A DNA stretch of 64,000 nucleotides. Origin: Flavobacteriaceae bacterium CRH. GTDB taxonomy: Bacteria > Bacteroidota > Bacteroidia > Flavobacteriales > Flavobacteriaceae. The notes beneath the pieces were generated by a model. The model had not been told where the DNA came from, made no database searches, and saw only the letters and a list, made by a program, of their open reading frames with translations. Both the position numbers and the translations under genes were made by a program. Positions 44,115 to 52,964 of this stretch are shown piece by piece. The DNA lies in contig LMAJ01000012.1 in assembly GCA_001507425.1 (NCBI GenBank), positions 1 through 64,000 on the forward strand. The letters are read 5' to 3'. How positions within the stretch are numbered: position 1 is the stretch's first letter; every line of letters begins with the position of its first letter.

Positions 44115-44122
44115 CAAATATA
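44115..44122 (-). promoter_or_regulatory. -7 box of the trp operon promoter
   Basis: Minus-strand TATATTTG fits TAnnTTTG and lies 18 bp upstream of the leader-peptide ATG. This leaves a short 5' leader. I did not find a good -33 TTG. Confidence 0.6.
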
Positions 44123-44219
44123 TAAATGTAATTTGGATTAGAATACATAAATTTTCAAAAAAAACTTTTCTAATTCTCGAAATTTGTTAAATTTTGTTAG
44201 AAACCAGACTCTTAAGAGC

Positions 44220-45497
44220 TTAATTTCCTATCGCAATAGTGTTGTTCATGTTGATTCTAAAATCCGGGCTTGTTTTAATATTTGGCAATGCAAACAAATC
44301 ACTATTTTTAATTTTTGTGTATTCTATGCCTGAGCCTGGCGTGTTGTAATAACTCTGAATTGGCGAATCATTCCCTGAAGATTCACTTGTAATTCCGCCA
44401 TTACAATTGTTTACTACTAAATTTTTGAAAATTATTTTAGCCAGATTTTCTTGTGCGCTTCCAATGTTTTGTTCTAATAATGTAAAAGGAGAAAAACCTG
44501 AAATAATGCTGTTGGTCAGATTGAAATAAGTATTTTCTCTAATGTGAACAGCCTCTTTTACAAGTCCTTGATTGTTTTCTTCTAAATTAACCAATGTGAT
44601 ATTGCTGGCATTTATTTTGGTCATTTTTTTAGACATATCAATACTTTCGATTTTATCATAGGAATCAACCTCAAAACATCTTGATCCTGAAATATCTGAT
44701 GAAAAAGGATGACGAATAGCCAGACTATTACTGATATTAATTTGTGCGCCTTGCGTAAAATCAAAATCATCATCGGTTGTTCTGTATGAGATTAAATTGG
44801 TCATATTTAAATCTCCGCCATAACATTCGAATGAATCATCGTTAGAAAAACTTATTTGAATATTATTTAAAACTGTTTTTCTTCCAACACCCGCTAATGA
44901 AAGTCCGTTTAGCTCTTTTAAAGCACTTAATTTTCTGCCTGAAAATTCGATTCGCACATATTTTAAAATTCCGGAATTGTCTTCAGCATCCTGACCTCCA
45001 TAATGATTCAAAACGGCATCTAAATCAAAAGGTAGCGTATGTACACCTCCAAGATTATTAATAGGAGCTTTTCCCATAATAACGATTCCGCCCCAATCTC
45101 CCGGTTTTCTGTCTGCTTTTTCTTTATTTGAAGTAAAAATGATAGGATCAGTTTCTATTCCTTCGGCAATAATTTTTGAGCCATTGGTAATAACAAGAGT
45201 TCCGCAGGTTTTATCGTCTCCACGAATAACCGTTCCGGGTTCAATTGTTAAAACAGCGTTGTTTGTAACATAAACTACACCAACTAATTGGTAAGTATTT
45301 CGTTTTAATAATTTAGTGTCTTTATCAATCGTTCCTGCAATTATATTTGAGGCTTCGCTATATTCTGTACTCGCAGGTTTAAAATTGGTCCAGTTTGCCA
45401 ACCAGTTCGTATTACCAATAATTCCTTTTGCTTGTTGTGCCTGAATAAAAAAAGTACTTAGAAGGCCAAGAATTACAATGCTAATTTTTGTTTTCAT
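44220..45497 (-). CDS. Secreted right-handed beta-helix-like protein
   Basis: 425 residues from the ATG at 45497 (MKTKISIVILGLLSTFFIQA, signal peptide); the upstream extension to 45557 was rejected. A large domain with repeated strand units (VLTIEPGTVIRGDDKTCGTL, LVNLEENNQGLVKEAVHIRE) and the local pattern of a right-handed parallel beta-helix makes up the rest. It is probably secreted or surface-bound. No catalytic Asp triplet typical of polysaccharide lyases was recognised. The gene is alone before the trp promoter, with the same orientation. Confidence 0.75.
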   Translation of the reverse strand: MKTKISIVILGLLSTFFIQAQQAKGIIGNTNWLANWTNFKPASTEYSEASNIIAGTIDKDTKLLKRNTYQLVGVVYVTNNAVLTIEPGTVIRGDDKTCGTLVITNGSKIIAEGIETDPIIFTSNKEKADRKPGDWGGIVIMGKAPINNLGGVHTLPFDLDAVLNHYGGQDAEDNSGILKYVRIEFSGRKLSALKELNGLSLAGVGRKTVLNNIQISFSNDDSFECYGGDLNMTNLISYRTTDDDFDFTQGAQINISNSLAIRHPFSSDISGSRCFEVDSYDKIESIDMSKKMTKINASNITLVNLEENNQGLVKEAVHIRENTYFNLTNSIISGFSPFTLLEQNIGSAQENLAKIIFKNLVVNNCNGGITSESSGNDSPIQSYYNTPGSGIEYTKIKNSDLFALPNIKTSPDFRINMNNTIAIGN

Positions 45498-45638
45498 AAC
45501 TCTGATTTTCATTTCTAGTTTTTGATTTTTTTTAATAAGCTCAAAATTAAAAGGCACATGTTAATCAAAGCACGATATGATATTACCAAAGTGTTATCTT
45601 AAAGTTAACAACATCAAATTTTTGTAAATAGTTTAAAA

Positions 45639-45674
45639 AAGAAACCCCAATGGTCTAAACTATTGGGGTTTCTT
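45639..45674 (-). terminator. Intrinsic terminator of the MarR-nitroreductase-YceI operon
   Basis: AAGAAACCCCAAT (45639-45651) and its complement (45662-45674) form a strong 13-bp stem downstream of yceI, with a loop of 10 bases. Confidence 0.85.
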
Positions 45675-45703
45675 CAATATAATGAATTAGTAAGTGTGAA
45701 ATA

Positions 45704-46270
45704 TTAGAATTTCAAAGATACTGCTAAATCAAATTCGTCATTGATAGTTTTGTCTCCTAAGTTTTCGAAGAAGTTACCAGAGTTGTATTTGATATCGTAT
45801 TTTGTTCTGTCAACTTTAAAAGCTGTAGTTGCAGTGTTTCCAGCTACAGTAATGTCAAAAGTTACAGGTTTAGTAATTCCTTTGATAGTTAAATCAGCAG
45901 TTACTGTATAAACGTCAGTTGCTTTAGCTCCGATAGTTTTGAAAACTAATTTTGCAGTTGGGAATTTATCAGTTCCAAAGAAATCGTCAGCTTTTAAGTG
46001 ACCATTCAATTTTCCTTGATATTCTCCAGTTAAATCTGTAGAAGTTAATGAAGTCATATCAACAGTGAAAGATCCACCAGTTAATTTTTTTCCTTTGAAA
46101 ACTACAGCTCCGTCTTTGAAGTTTACAGTTCCAGAGTGCTCTCCAGTTACTTTTTTGCCTACCCATTTGATAGTAGATGCTTTTACGTCGATTTTTTTAG
46201 TTTGAGCATTTACTGAAATACTAGCCGCTGCTACGAATAATGCTATTGCAATTGTTTTTAAATTTTTCAT
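45704..46270 (-). CDS. YceI family periplasmic protein
   Basis: 188 residues with signal peptide MKNLKTIAIALFVAAASISVNAQ and a lipocalin-like YceI barrel (KVTGEHSGTVNFKDGAVVFK, DLTIKGITKPVTFDITVA, FKVDRTKYDIKYNSGNFFEN). Some family members bind isoprenoid lipids such as polyprenyl quinones. Third gene of the operon started by a MarR repressor; the link with a nitroreductase suggests a response to quinones or reactive electrophiles. Confidence 0.92.
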   Translation of the reverse strand: MKNLKTIAIALFVAAASISVNAQTKKIDVKASTIKWVGKKVTGEHSGTVNFKDGAVVFKGKKLTGGSFTVDMTSLTSTDLTGEYQGKLNGHLKADDFFGTDKFPTAKLVFKTIGAKATDVYTVTADLTIKGITKPVTFDITVAGNTATTAFKVDRTKYDIKYNSGNFFENLGDKTINDEFDLAVSLKF

Positions 46271-46301
46271 GTTGTTAAAATTGATTTTGGATTAATAATA
46301 A

Positions 46302-46934
46302 TTATAGTGTGATAAATAATTCTTCGTGTGATTTTCTAACTTTTTTATGATGTTGCGCTTCGTCTTCATCATGTCTGTAACCTACAGTTGCAATAACTGA
46401 AGCGTTTAAACCTAATTTGTCGAAACCTAAGATTTCATTAAAAGCAGCTGCATTAAATCCTTCCATTGGAGTTGCATCGATTTTTAATTCAGAAGCTGCA
46501 CTTAATAAAGTTCCTAAAGCGATATAAGTTTGTTTTGCAGTCCAGTTGTTTTTTCCATCGCTTGTTAGGTTAGAAATTGCGCCATTCATCATGTCAGCAA
46601 ATCCGCCCAAAGCTTCAGAAGGAACACCTCTTGTTTCGCTGATATTTTTAATATATTTCGCTACAGCTTCTGTGCCAAGATTGATGTCATTTGCAAAAAT
46701 GAATAATTGAGACGCATCTGTAATTTGAGTTTGCCCGTAAGCCGCAGCTTTCAATTGCTCTCTTAATTCTGGATTTTCTACAACAACAACTTTATAAGGT
46801 TGTAATCCGTATGCAGATGCACTTAACCTAACTGCTTCTTTCAAAGTGTTTAAATCTTCTGTACTTAATTTTTTAGTAGCATCAAATTTTTTCGTGGCAT
46901 ATCTCCAATTCAGATTATCTAATAATGTACTCAT
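46302..46934 (-). CDS. NAD(P)H-dependent nitroreductase family oxidoreductase
   Basis: 210 residues of the FMN-dependent NfsB-like nitroreductase family. Visible are the N-terminal LNWRYATKKFD, SASAYGLQPYKVVVVENPEL (FMN-binding region), and the C-terminal GLNASVIATVGYRHDEDEAQ. It reduces nitro compounds or quinones. It lies 10 bp after the MarR gene and 31 bp before yceI, in one operon. Confidence 0.92.
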   Translation of the reverse strand: MSTLLDNLNWRYATKKFDATKKLSTEDLNTLKEAVRLSASAYGLQPYKVVVVENPELREQLKAAAYGQTQITDASQLFIFANDINLGTEAVAKYIKNISETRGVPSEALGGFADMMNGAISNLTSDGKNNWTAKQTYIALGTLLSAASELKIDATPMEGFNAAAFNEILGFDKLGLNASVIATVGYRHDEDEAQHHKKVRKSHEELFITL

Positions 46935-46944
46935 AGTTTTAATT

Positions 46945-47400
46945 TTATTGTGTTCGGTATTTTTCTAATAATTGATTTAATAATTCTAATTCTTCCGGGC
47001 TAATATTTTTTGCAAAAACATGTTCATGTTCATCCACCTTCGGATCTAATTCTTTTAAAACGTTTAATCCTTTTTGGGTAATTGCAACTTCAATTTTTCT
47101 TCGATTGCCCGGGCAAACATTTCTCGTAACATAATCCTTCAATAATAATTTGTCTACCAATCGGGTTGTATTACTTGTTTTTGCCAGCATTCTTTCCTGT
47201 ATCATACACATATTGGCAGGATTTCCTTTTTGCCCTCTTAGTATGCGCAGTACATTATATTGTTCTCCGGATAAATCATACGGTCTTATCAACTCGTTGA
47301 AATGATCCTGAATTACATTTTGCGTGTACATGATATTCAGAATAACTTTTTTCGCATTATCCATCTTAACTGTACTTTTTATAACCTCTTCGATTGTCAT
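46945..47400 (-). CDS. MarR family transcriptional regulator
   Basis: 151 residues from the ATG at 47400 (MTIEEVIKSTVKMDNAKKV); the longer frame starts within the operator. The winged helix is visible: LSGEQYNVLRILRGQKGNPA, RMLAKTSNTTRLVDKLLLKD, YVTRNVCPGNRRKIEVAIT (recognition and wing). It probably represses its own operon, including the nitroreductase and YceI genes, through the palindromes at 47416-47461. A Cys at VCPGNRR may be redox relevant. Confidence 0.92.
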   Translation of the reverse strand: MTIEEVIKSTVKMDNAKKVILNIMYTQNVIQDHFNELIRPYDLSGEQYNVLRILRGQKGNPANMCMIQERMLAKTSNTTRLVDKLLLKDYVTRNVCPGNRRKIEVAITQKGLNVLKELDPKVDEHEHVFAKNISPEELELLNQLLEKYRTQ

Positions 47401-47415
47401 AGTTGTAAGTGTATA

Positions 47416-47461
47416 ATTTGTATATACAAATGTATAACTTTTGATAGTAGTATATACAAAT
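47416..47461 (-). promoter_or_regulatory. Two MarR-type operator palindromes
   Basis: A perfect 16-bp palindrome ATTTGTATATACAAAT (47416-47431) and a second copy at 47446-47461 with two mismatches (AGTAGTATATACAAAT) are centred 30 bp apart, about three helical turns. They lie 16 bp upstream of the MarR start. Two repressor dimers on the same face of the DNA are likely. Confidence 0.85.
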
Positions 47462-47604
47462 GTCATGTTAAATTTTTGTTAATACAAATATTGTAGGATT
47501 CTAAAGTGTAAAATCACTACATAAAGTAGAGTAAAAATACTATATTTTGAAATGTAAAATATTGATAAATTGATATTTAACGATATTTTAAAGTTGAAGT
47601 TGGT

Positions 47605-49182
47605 TTATTGAAATTCAGAGAGCAGAAATCCTTTTGATATCTTTTTGAAATTCAAAATTTCTTTTTTAACCCACGATTCATTACGTCCAAGTTCTTTAGC
47701 AAGTATTCGGGCTACTTTTTCTGAAGATTGAATTGCAGCTCTTGCATCTAAAAACAATAAGCGAACCCGTCTTGCTAAAATATCATCTACAGTTCTTGCC
47801 ATCTCATGTCGAATAGCCCAAACTACTTCTGCCATAGTAAATTCATGATCAGGATGCACTTTTTCTTTTAATTCAGGTTCGTTTTGCTGTAATTCAATTA
47901 TTTGAGAAATATCTGAACCATAAATATACAAATGACTTTCTCTGTCTAAATTTGTGGTAGTTTTATTTCCATGAATGGCGAGATCCTCTGTAATGCACGA
48001 TTTTTTAGAGAGTTTTCCGGTACTAATTGCTTTATTTATAATGTCTTCAGCAATTTTTCTATAAGTCGTCCATTTTCCTCCCGTAATGGTTATTAGGCCA
48101 GTTTTTGAAACAATAATCTTATGGCTTCTTGAAACTTCTTTGGTGCTTTTTCCTTCTTCCTTAGGTGCTGCTAAAGGGCGCAGACCTGCAAAAACGGATA
48201 AAACATCTGCTCTTGTTGGTTTTTTTGCTAAAAAACGCTGCGCTGTTTCTAATACAAATGCAATTTCACTTTCTAATGCAATAGGTTCTAAATTGTGTTT
48301 TTTAATTAATGTATCTGTTGTGCCCACAACAATTCGATTATGCCAGGGCACAGCAAATAAAACGCGTCCGTCACTGGTTTTTGGAATCATTAAAGCATGA
48401 TCACCAGGCAAAAAAGATTTATCAAACACAAGATGAATCCCTTGGCTCGGAACAATATATTTTTTATAAACGGTATCATTTAGCTTCATTATTGCATTTG
48501 TAAAAACACCGGTCGCATTAATAACGACAGCACCTTTTAAGTTATAAGTCTCTCCTGTTTCGTGATCTTGTACTTCAACACCAACAACTTGGTTTTCATC
48601 GTCTTTTAATAAGTTTACAGCTTTTATGTAATTTAAAAGGCAGGCTCCTTTTTCTACCGCTGTCTGAGCAATATTAATAGCCAGACGCGAATCATCAAAT
48701 TGCCCGTCATGATAAATTACGCCGCTTACCAATCCATTTACTTCTACATTTGGAAGCATTTCGATCGTTTTCTTCTTCGAAATATATTCTGAACGCCCTA
48801 AACTTAAACTTCCGGCCAGTAGATCATAAATTTTTAATCCGATGGTGTAAAAAGAGCCGCCCCACCAATTGTAATTTGGAATTACAAAAGATTGATTTTT
48901 GACTAAATGACCTGCATTTTTTGCCATTAATCCTCTTTCTTTCAAAGCTTCTTTTACTAAGCGTATATCTCCTTGTTCTAAATAACGCACGCCACCATGA
49001 ACTAATTTTGTACTTCTGCTCGAAGTTCCTTTTGCAAAATCAACAGCTTCAACTAAAATTGTTTTATAGCCTCTGCTTGCAGCATCGAGAGCAGTTCCAA
49101 GACCACTAGCTCCGCCGCCTATTATAATTACATCCCAGTTTTCAGTATTTTTTAATCTTGATAATTGTTCTGAATGCTTCAT
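47605..49182 (-). CDS. glpD: Glycerol-3-phosphate dehydrogenase/oxidase
   Basis: 525 residues from the ATG at 49182 (MKHSEQLSRLKNTENWDVII). The frame's longer 46-residue extension looks noncoding. The FAD-binding motif IIIGGGASGLGTALDAASRG, substrate region TSSRSTKLVHGGVRYLEQ and the C-terminal domain (GGKWTTYRKIAEDIINKA) match FAD-dependent GlpD. It oxidises glycerol 3-phosphate and passes electrons to quinone. No glycerol kinase or uptake gene is adjacent. Confidence 0.93.
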   Translation of the reverse strand: MKHSEQLSRLKNTENWDVIIIGGGASGLGTALDAASRGYKTILVEAVDFAKGTSSRSTKLVHGGVRYLEQGDIRLVKEALKERGLMAKNAGHLVKNQSFVIPNYNWWGGSFYTIGLKIYDLLAGSLSLGRSEYISKKKTIEMLPNVEVNGLVSGVIYHDGQFDDSRLAINIAQTAVEKGACLLNYIKAVNLLKDDENQVVGVEVQDHETGETYNLKGAVVINATGVFTNAIMKLNDTVYKKYIVPSQGIHLVFDKSFLPGDHALMIPKTSDGRVLFAVPWHNRIVVGTTDTLIKKHNLEPIALESEIAFVLETAQRFLAKKPTRADVLSVFAGLRPLAAPKEEGKSTKEVSRSHKIIVSKTGLITITGGKWTTYRKIAEDIINKAISTGKLSKKSCITEDLAIHGNKTTTNLDRESHLYIYGSDISQIIELQQNEPELKEKVHPDHEFTMAEVVWAIRHEMARTVDDILARRVRLLFLDARAAIQSSEKVARILAKELGRNESWVKKEILNFKKISKGFLLSEFQ

Positions 49183-49319
49183 ATTATATTGTGGTATTTT
49201 GTTTTGGCGGTTATTATTTATAAAACAAACATAACGAAACAAAATGAAATTAGAATGAACACGAGTGGAGTTATAATTATATTTTAAAAGAAGTATAAAA
49301 TCTAAAGTAGGGCGTGCCA

Positions 49320-49480
49320 CTCCCGAAGCCTCGGGATGAGAAAAGGCCTAATAAACTTTACGCTCATTAGGCTTTTCCTTAAATGCTGTCGGGCTATCCG
49401 CACTGCTTCGGCAGTTGGCTTCTATCCCTCACGCAAGCAAACTATACTAGAAACCCGACAGTCCCGAAGCTTCTGGATAA
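49320..49480. repeat. Composite intergenic repeat including variant element C
   Basis: The hairpin AAAAGGCCTAAT/ATTAGGCTTTT (49341-49376) is followed by the conserved element in reverse orientation (49385-49436). That element reads GCGTGAGGGATAGAAGC and GCGGATAGCCCGAC on the minus strand, with core hairpin ACTGCTTCGGCAGT (49402-49415). CTGTCGGG (49386-49393) and CCCGACAG (49454-49461) can pair. CCCGAAGC palindrome pieces are at both ends. No gene is seen in 49183-49529. Confidence 0.75.
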
Positions 49481-49529
49481 AAACTGTAGGGTTTAATATC
49501 GAATTCGAATATATAATAAGGTGAAAAAC

Positions 49530-50009
49530 TTAATGAGGAAGTTTATCTTTAATCAAACCATAAAACCACGTTCCTAAAATCGCACTTAATAAAGTAACTA
49601 CAATTACGGTAACTCCAGTTCCAATTTGAGCAAAAAGAGGACCGGGACAAGCTCCGGTTATTGCCCAGCCAAAACCAAACAGTAATCCGCCATAAATTTG
49701 TCCTTTACTAAAAACCTTAGGCTGAATTTCGATTTTTTCGCCGTGAATGGTTTTAATATTGAATTTTTTAATCAATTGAACCGATATAACTCCAACGAAA
49801 ACCGCGCTTCCAATTACGCCATACATAAAGAAAGATTGTAATTGAAACATTTCCTGAATACGAAACCAGCTAATAATTTCAGCTTTAACGAATACAATTC
49901 CGAAAAAGATTCCAACCAAAAGATATTTTAAGTTTCCAAGTCCTGAATCTTTTATTTGACTTCCGTTAATTCCTTCTGTATCTGTATTTTTATTTTCTAG
50001 ATTACTCAT
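49530..50009 (-). CDS. YeeE/YedE half-protein, DUF6691-type
   Basis: 159 residues with four membrane helices. The conserved GFGWAITGACPGPLFAQIG, containing a Cys in a Gly/Pro motif, identifies the shorter C-terminal-type half of a YeeE/YedE thiosulfate/sulfur transporter. It lies 22 bp after the other half (50032) on the same strand, and together the two make a complete transporter. Related split pairs occur with sulfide-oxidising MBL-rhodanese genes. Confidence 0.88.
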   Translation of the reverse strand: MSNLENKNTDTEGINGSQIKDSGLGNLKYLLVGIFFGIVFVKAEIISWFRIQEMFQLQSFFMYGVIGSAVFVGVISVQLIKKFNIKTIHGEKIEIQPKVFSKGQIYGGLLFGFGWAITGACPGPLFAQIGTGVTVIVVTLLSAILGTWFYGLIKDKLPH

Positions 50010-50031
50010 TTTTGAAATTTTAAAGTAAATA

Positions 50032-50601
50032 TTAAAGCGAAAGAATATAAGGCAAAATCAAATTAGCCATAATAAAACCGCCAATCATAAAGCAGATTGT
50101 AGCGACTAATGAAGGCCATTGTAAGTTTGAAATTCCCATAATTGCGTGTCCGCTTGTACAACCTCCGGCATAACGTGTTCCGAAACCAACTAAAAATCCT
50201 CCAACAACAATCATGATAAAACCACGAAGTGTGAACAAACTTTCCCATGAAAAAAGTTCTTTTGGCAATAATCCCGAATGATCGGTTATGCCGTATGAAG
50301 CCAATTGTTCTGAAAGCTGCGGTGTAATTTCAACCGGATTTGGATTTGCTAAAAAATAAGCAGCAATAATTCCGCCAAGGAAAATTCCGAAAACGAAGAA
50401 TAAATTCCAGCTTTCTTTTTTCCAGTCGTATTTAAAAAATGAAATATTTGACGGAATACAAGCCGCACAGATATGACGAAGTGAAGAACTAATCCCAAAC
50501 GATTTATTTCCGATAATCAATAAAATAGGAACAGTTAGTCCAATTAACGGACCTGCAATATACCAAGGCCATGGTTCTTTTATAATTTCTAATAGATTCA
50601 T
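50032..50601 (-). CDS. YeeE/YedE family sulfur transport protein (N-terminal half)
   Basis: 189 residues with several membrane helices. It has the diagnostic Cys motif in RYAGGCTSGHAIMG and a Cys pair, ICAACIPS, in an N-terminal loop. The length is about half of full YeeE. It is followed closely by the DUF6691-type gene and preceded by a DKNYY protein gene. Predicted role: uptake of thiosulfate or another sulfur species supplying the enzymes nearby. Confidence 0.88.
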   Translation of the reverse strand: MNLLEIIKEPWPWYIAGPLIGLTVPILLIIGNKSFGISSSLRHICAACIPSNISFFKYDWKKESWNLFFVFGIFLGGIIAAYFLANPNPVEITPQLSEQLASYGITDHSGLLPKELFSWESLFTLRGFIMIVVGGFLVGFGTRYAGGCTSGHAIMGISNLQWPSLVATICFMIGGFIMANLILPYILSL

Positions 50602-50604
50602 TTT

Positions 50605-51246
50605 TTATTTATTTGGAGTTATTTTTTCCGGTTGTTTTATTTCGCCGAATTCGTATTCATGGTTTTTGTCTTTTCCTGAATAACTATCAGTTATTTCAAA
50701 GGTTTTTAGATCAGCACCTTTTAATATTTTGTCTTTATTTATAATATGTTTTTTGGTTCTGCCCCAATTTTTATCTATTATAACAAAATCATCGATATCA
50801 TCCAATAATAAGGTGTCATAGCCATTAATTAATATATTTCCAGATTTAGACCAAGGATATTTTAAAAGCTTAATTTTATTAACATCAATTCCTTTTATTG
50901 CACAGTCATTTATGTTGTCGTAAAATCCAAAGAAATAAGCAGAGTCTTTGTCCCTAAAAACATAATTTCCAATATATTTAAATGTATTTGGATCTATATC
51001 TCTAATTGGTTCACCGTCAATGTATAAATGATTCTTGTCTTTTCCGAATTCAAATTCACAATTACATTCAAACTCTAATTTTTTAAAAGAACCAGCATCA
51101 GCTTTTTCGAGTAATGTTTTATTTTGACCAGAACCTTCATTCCAATATTCATAGTAAACTTTATTGTTTTCTACTTTGTATCCTTTTCGACAGCTAGTTA
51201 GAAAACAAAGGGAAATTATGATAAAAACTAAATATTTATTGTTCAT
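50605..51246 (-). CDS. DKNYY-family lipoprotein
   Basis: 213 residues. The lipobox LTSC (IIISLCFLTSCRKGYK) shows it is a lipoprotein. The body has the repeated D-K-N/D-x-x-Y/F motifs (KDKNHLYIDGEPI, RDKDSAYFFG, GKDKNHEYEFG) that define the DKNYY family. The function is unknown. It lies between the MBL-rhodanese and YeeE genes on the same strand, ending 4 bp before the YeeE start, so it is probably cotranscribed. Confidence 0.85.
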   Translation of the reverse strand: MNNKYLVFIIISLCFLTSCRKGYKVENNKVYYEYWNEGSGQNKTLLEKADAGSFKKLEFECNCEFEFGKDKNHLYIDGEPIRDIDPNTFKYIGNYVFRDKDSAYFFGFYDNINDCAIKGIDVNKIKLLKYPWSKSGNILINGYDTLLLDDIDDFVIIDKNWGRTKKHIINKDKILKGADLKTFEITDSYSGKDKNHEYEFGEIKQPEKITPNK

Positions 51247-51320
51247 TTTTTTAGTAAGTTATTGTTTAATTATCAATTTTGGTACACTTATTCGATACTT
51301 AAAATAAATAATTATTCAAT

Positions 51321-52736
51321 TTACTTCAAAACCTTACTCTGGCAAACAAAATCTGATTTTGGAATATCAGTCTTTGCAATTGCTCCAAAACCACCGTCAA
51401 TTTCGGTAAAATTTCTGAAACCGCGAGCCTGTAGAATAGAAGCCGCAATCATACTGCGATATCCACCTGCGCAATGCAAATAAAAATGCTCATTCGGGTT
51501 AATGTCTTTTACCCAGTCATTAATATAAGCCAAAGGTTTACTGTAAGCATCTTCTATATGTTCTGCTTCGTATTCTGTTTCTTTACGAATATCGATTACC
51601 TTGTCTTCTTCAATTTTAAATTCATTTGCAAATTGTTCAGCGGAAATTCGGTTCACCGTATCAACTTCAAAACCGGCTTTTTCCCAGGCTTCAAAACCAC
51701 CTTCAAGATGCCCGATTATAAAATCAAAACCCACACGGCTTAAACGAGTTACAGTTTCTTCTTCAAGACCAACTTCTGTAACCAATATAATAGGTTGTTT
51801 TACATTGGCAATTAAAGTTCCAACCCACGGTGCAAAATCTCCGTTGATTCCTATATTAATAGATTGCGGAATAAATCCTTTATAAAAATCGGCACTTTTT
51901 CTGGTATCTAAAATCAAGGCTCCGGTTTCTTCGGCCACAGCCTCAAATTCTTTAACGTTAATAGATTTCATTCCGTTATGCAAAACCGATTCAAAGCTTT
52001 CGTAACCTTGTTTATTCATGGCTACATTCATACTAAAATAGGCTGGAGGAGGCAATAATCCGTCGGTAACTTCTTCAATAAATTCAGCTTCGGTCATATC
52101 AGCGCGCAAAGCATAGTTAGTCATTTTTTGATTTCCGATTGTTGAAACGGTTTCTTTACTCATGTTTTTTCCGCAAGCGCTTCCCGCACCATGCGCCGGA
52201 TAAACAGTTACATCATCAGCAAGAGTCATAATTTTATCTCTTAGCGAATGAAATAAAATCCCTGCCAATTGGTCTTGTGTCATTCCCGCTGCTTTTTGAG
52301 CCAGATCAGGACGGCCAACATCACCAATAAATAAAGTATCTCCGGAGAAAATCGCGTGATCTTTTCCGTTTTCATCAATTAATAAATAAGTCGTGCTTTC
52401 CATAGTATGACCAGGGGTATGCAAGGCTTTTATGGTAATATTTCCAATTTTGAATTCTTGTCCGTCTTTCGCAGAAATGCAATCAAATTCGCAGGCAGCG
52501 TTTGGTCCGTAAACAATTGGCGCTTCTGTTTCTTTGCTTAAATCAATGTGTCCGGAAACAAAATCAGCGTGAAAATGCGTTTCAAAAATGTATTTCAGTT
52601 TAACACTATCGCGTTCTAAACGATCTAAATAAGGCTGAATTTCGCGAAGCGGATCGATAATAGCTGCTTCTCCGTTTGAAGTTATATAGTATGCACCCTG
52701 CGCAAGGCATCCGGTGTAAATTTGTTCTATTTTCAT
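51321..52736 (-). CDS. MBL-fold persulfide dioxygenase-like/rhodanese fusion
   Basis: 471 residues from the ATG at 52736 (MKIEQIYTGCLAQGAYYITS). The beta-lactamase-fold domain has the metal motif THFHADFVSGH (the HxHxDH His replaced by Phe), a GHTMEST loop and VYPAHGAG. Two rhodanese domains follow. The first (about 265-350) lacks a catalytic Cys. The second has HCAGGYRS with the active Cys. Such fusions oxidise glutathione persulfide or handle sulfane sulfur. A distant Crp/Fnr regulator and TauE exporter probably belong to the same pathway. Confidence 0.9.
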   Translation of the reverse strand: MKIEQIYTGCLAQGAYYITSNGEAAIIDPLREIQPYLDRLERDSVKLKYIFETHFHADFVSGHIDLSKETEAPIVYGPNAACEFDCISAKDGQEFKIGNITIKALHTPGHTMESTTYLLIDENGKDHAIFSGDTLFIGDVGRPDLAQKAAGMTQDQLAGILFHSLRDKIMTLADDVTVYPAHGAGSACGKNMSKETVSTIGNQKMTNYALRADMTEAEFIEEVTDGLLPPPAYFSMNVAMNKQGYESFESVLHNGMKSINVKEFEAVAEETGALILDTRKSADFYKGFIPQSINIGINGDFAPWVGTLIANVKQPIILVTEVGLEEETVTRLSRVGFDFIIGHLEGGFEAWEKAGFEVDTVNRISAEQFANEFKIEEDKVIDIRKETEYEAEHIEDAYSKPLAYINDWVKDINPNEHFYLHCAGGYRSMIAASILQARGFRNFTEIDGGFGAIAKTDIPKSDFVCQSKVLK

Positions 52737-52841
52737 GATACGTATTGTAAAAATAAGGGAATACAAAGGTAACCTACTTTTTTATTAAATAGGGTGACTA
52801 ATGTTACACAAATTTGATTTTTATGTAAAAAAACGATTTTC

Positions 52842-52918
52842 CCATATAAGTGATATAAGGAAATTTAAGGCTCCGCTTAATTGCATTTTGCTAAAATGAA
52901 CTTATATCACTTATATGG
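52842..52918. repeat. Perfect 18-bp inverted repeat
   Basis: CCATATAAGTGATATAAG (52842-52859) and its exact complement (52901-52918) flank 41 bases with GGCTCCGC. The repeat lies between the divergent MBL and HD genes, where it may affect both promoters. It looks like a Flavobacterium intergenic repeat. Confidence 0.85.
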
Positions 52919-52964
52919 TGAAAAAAAAATCTATGTAACTTTACAAAAGACAAAAATCATTGAT

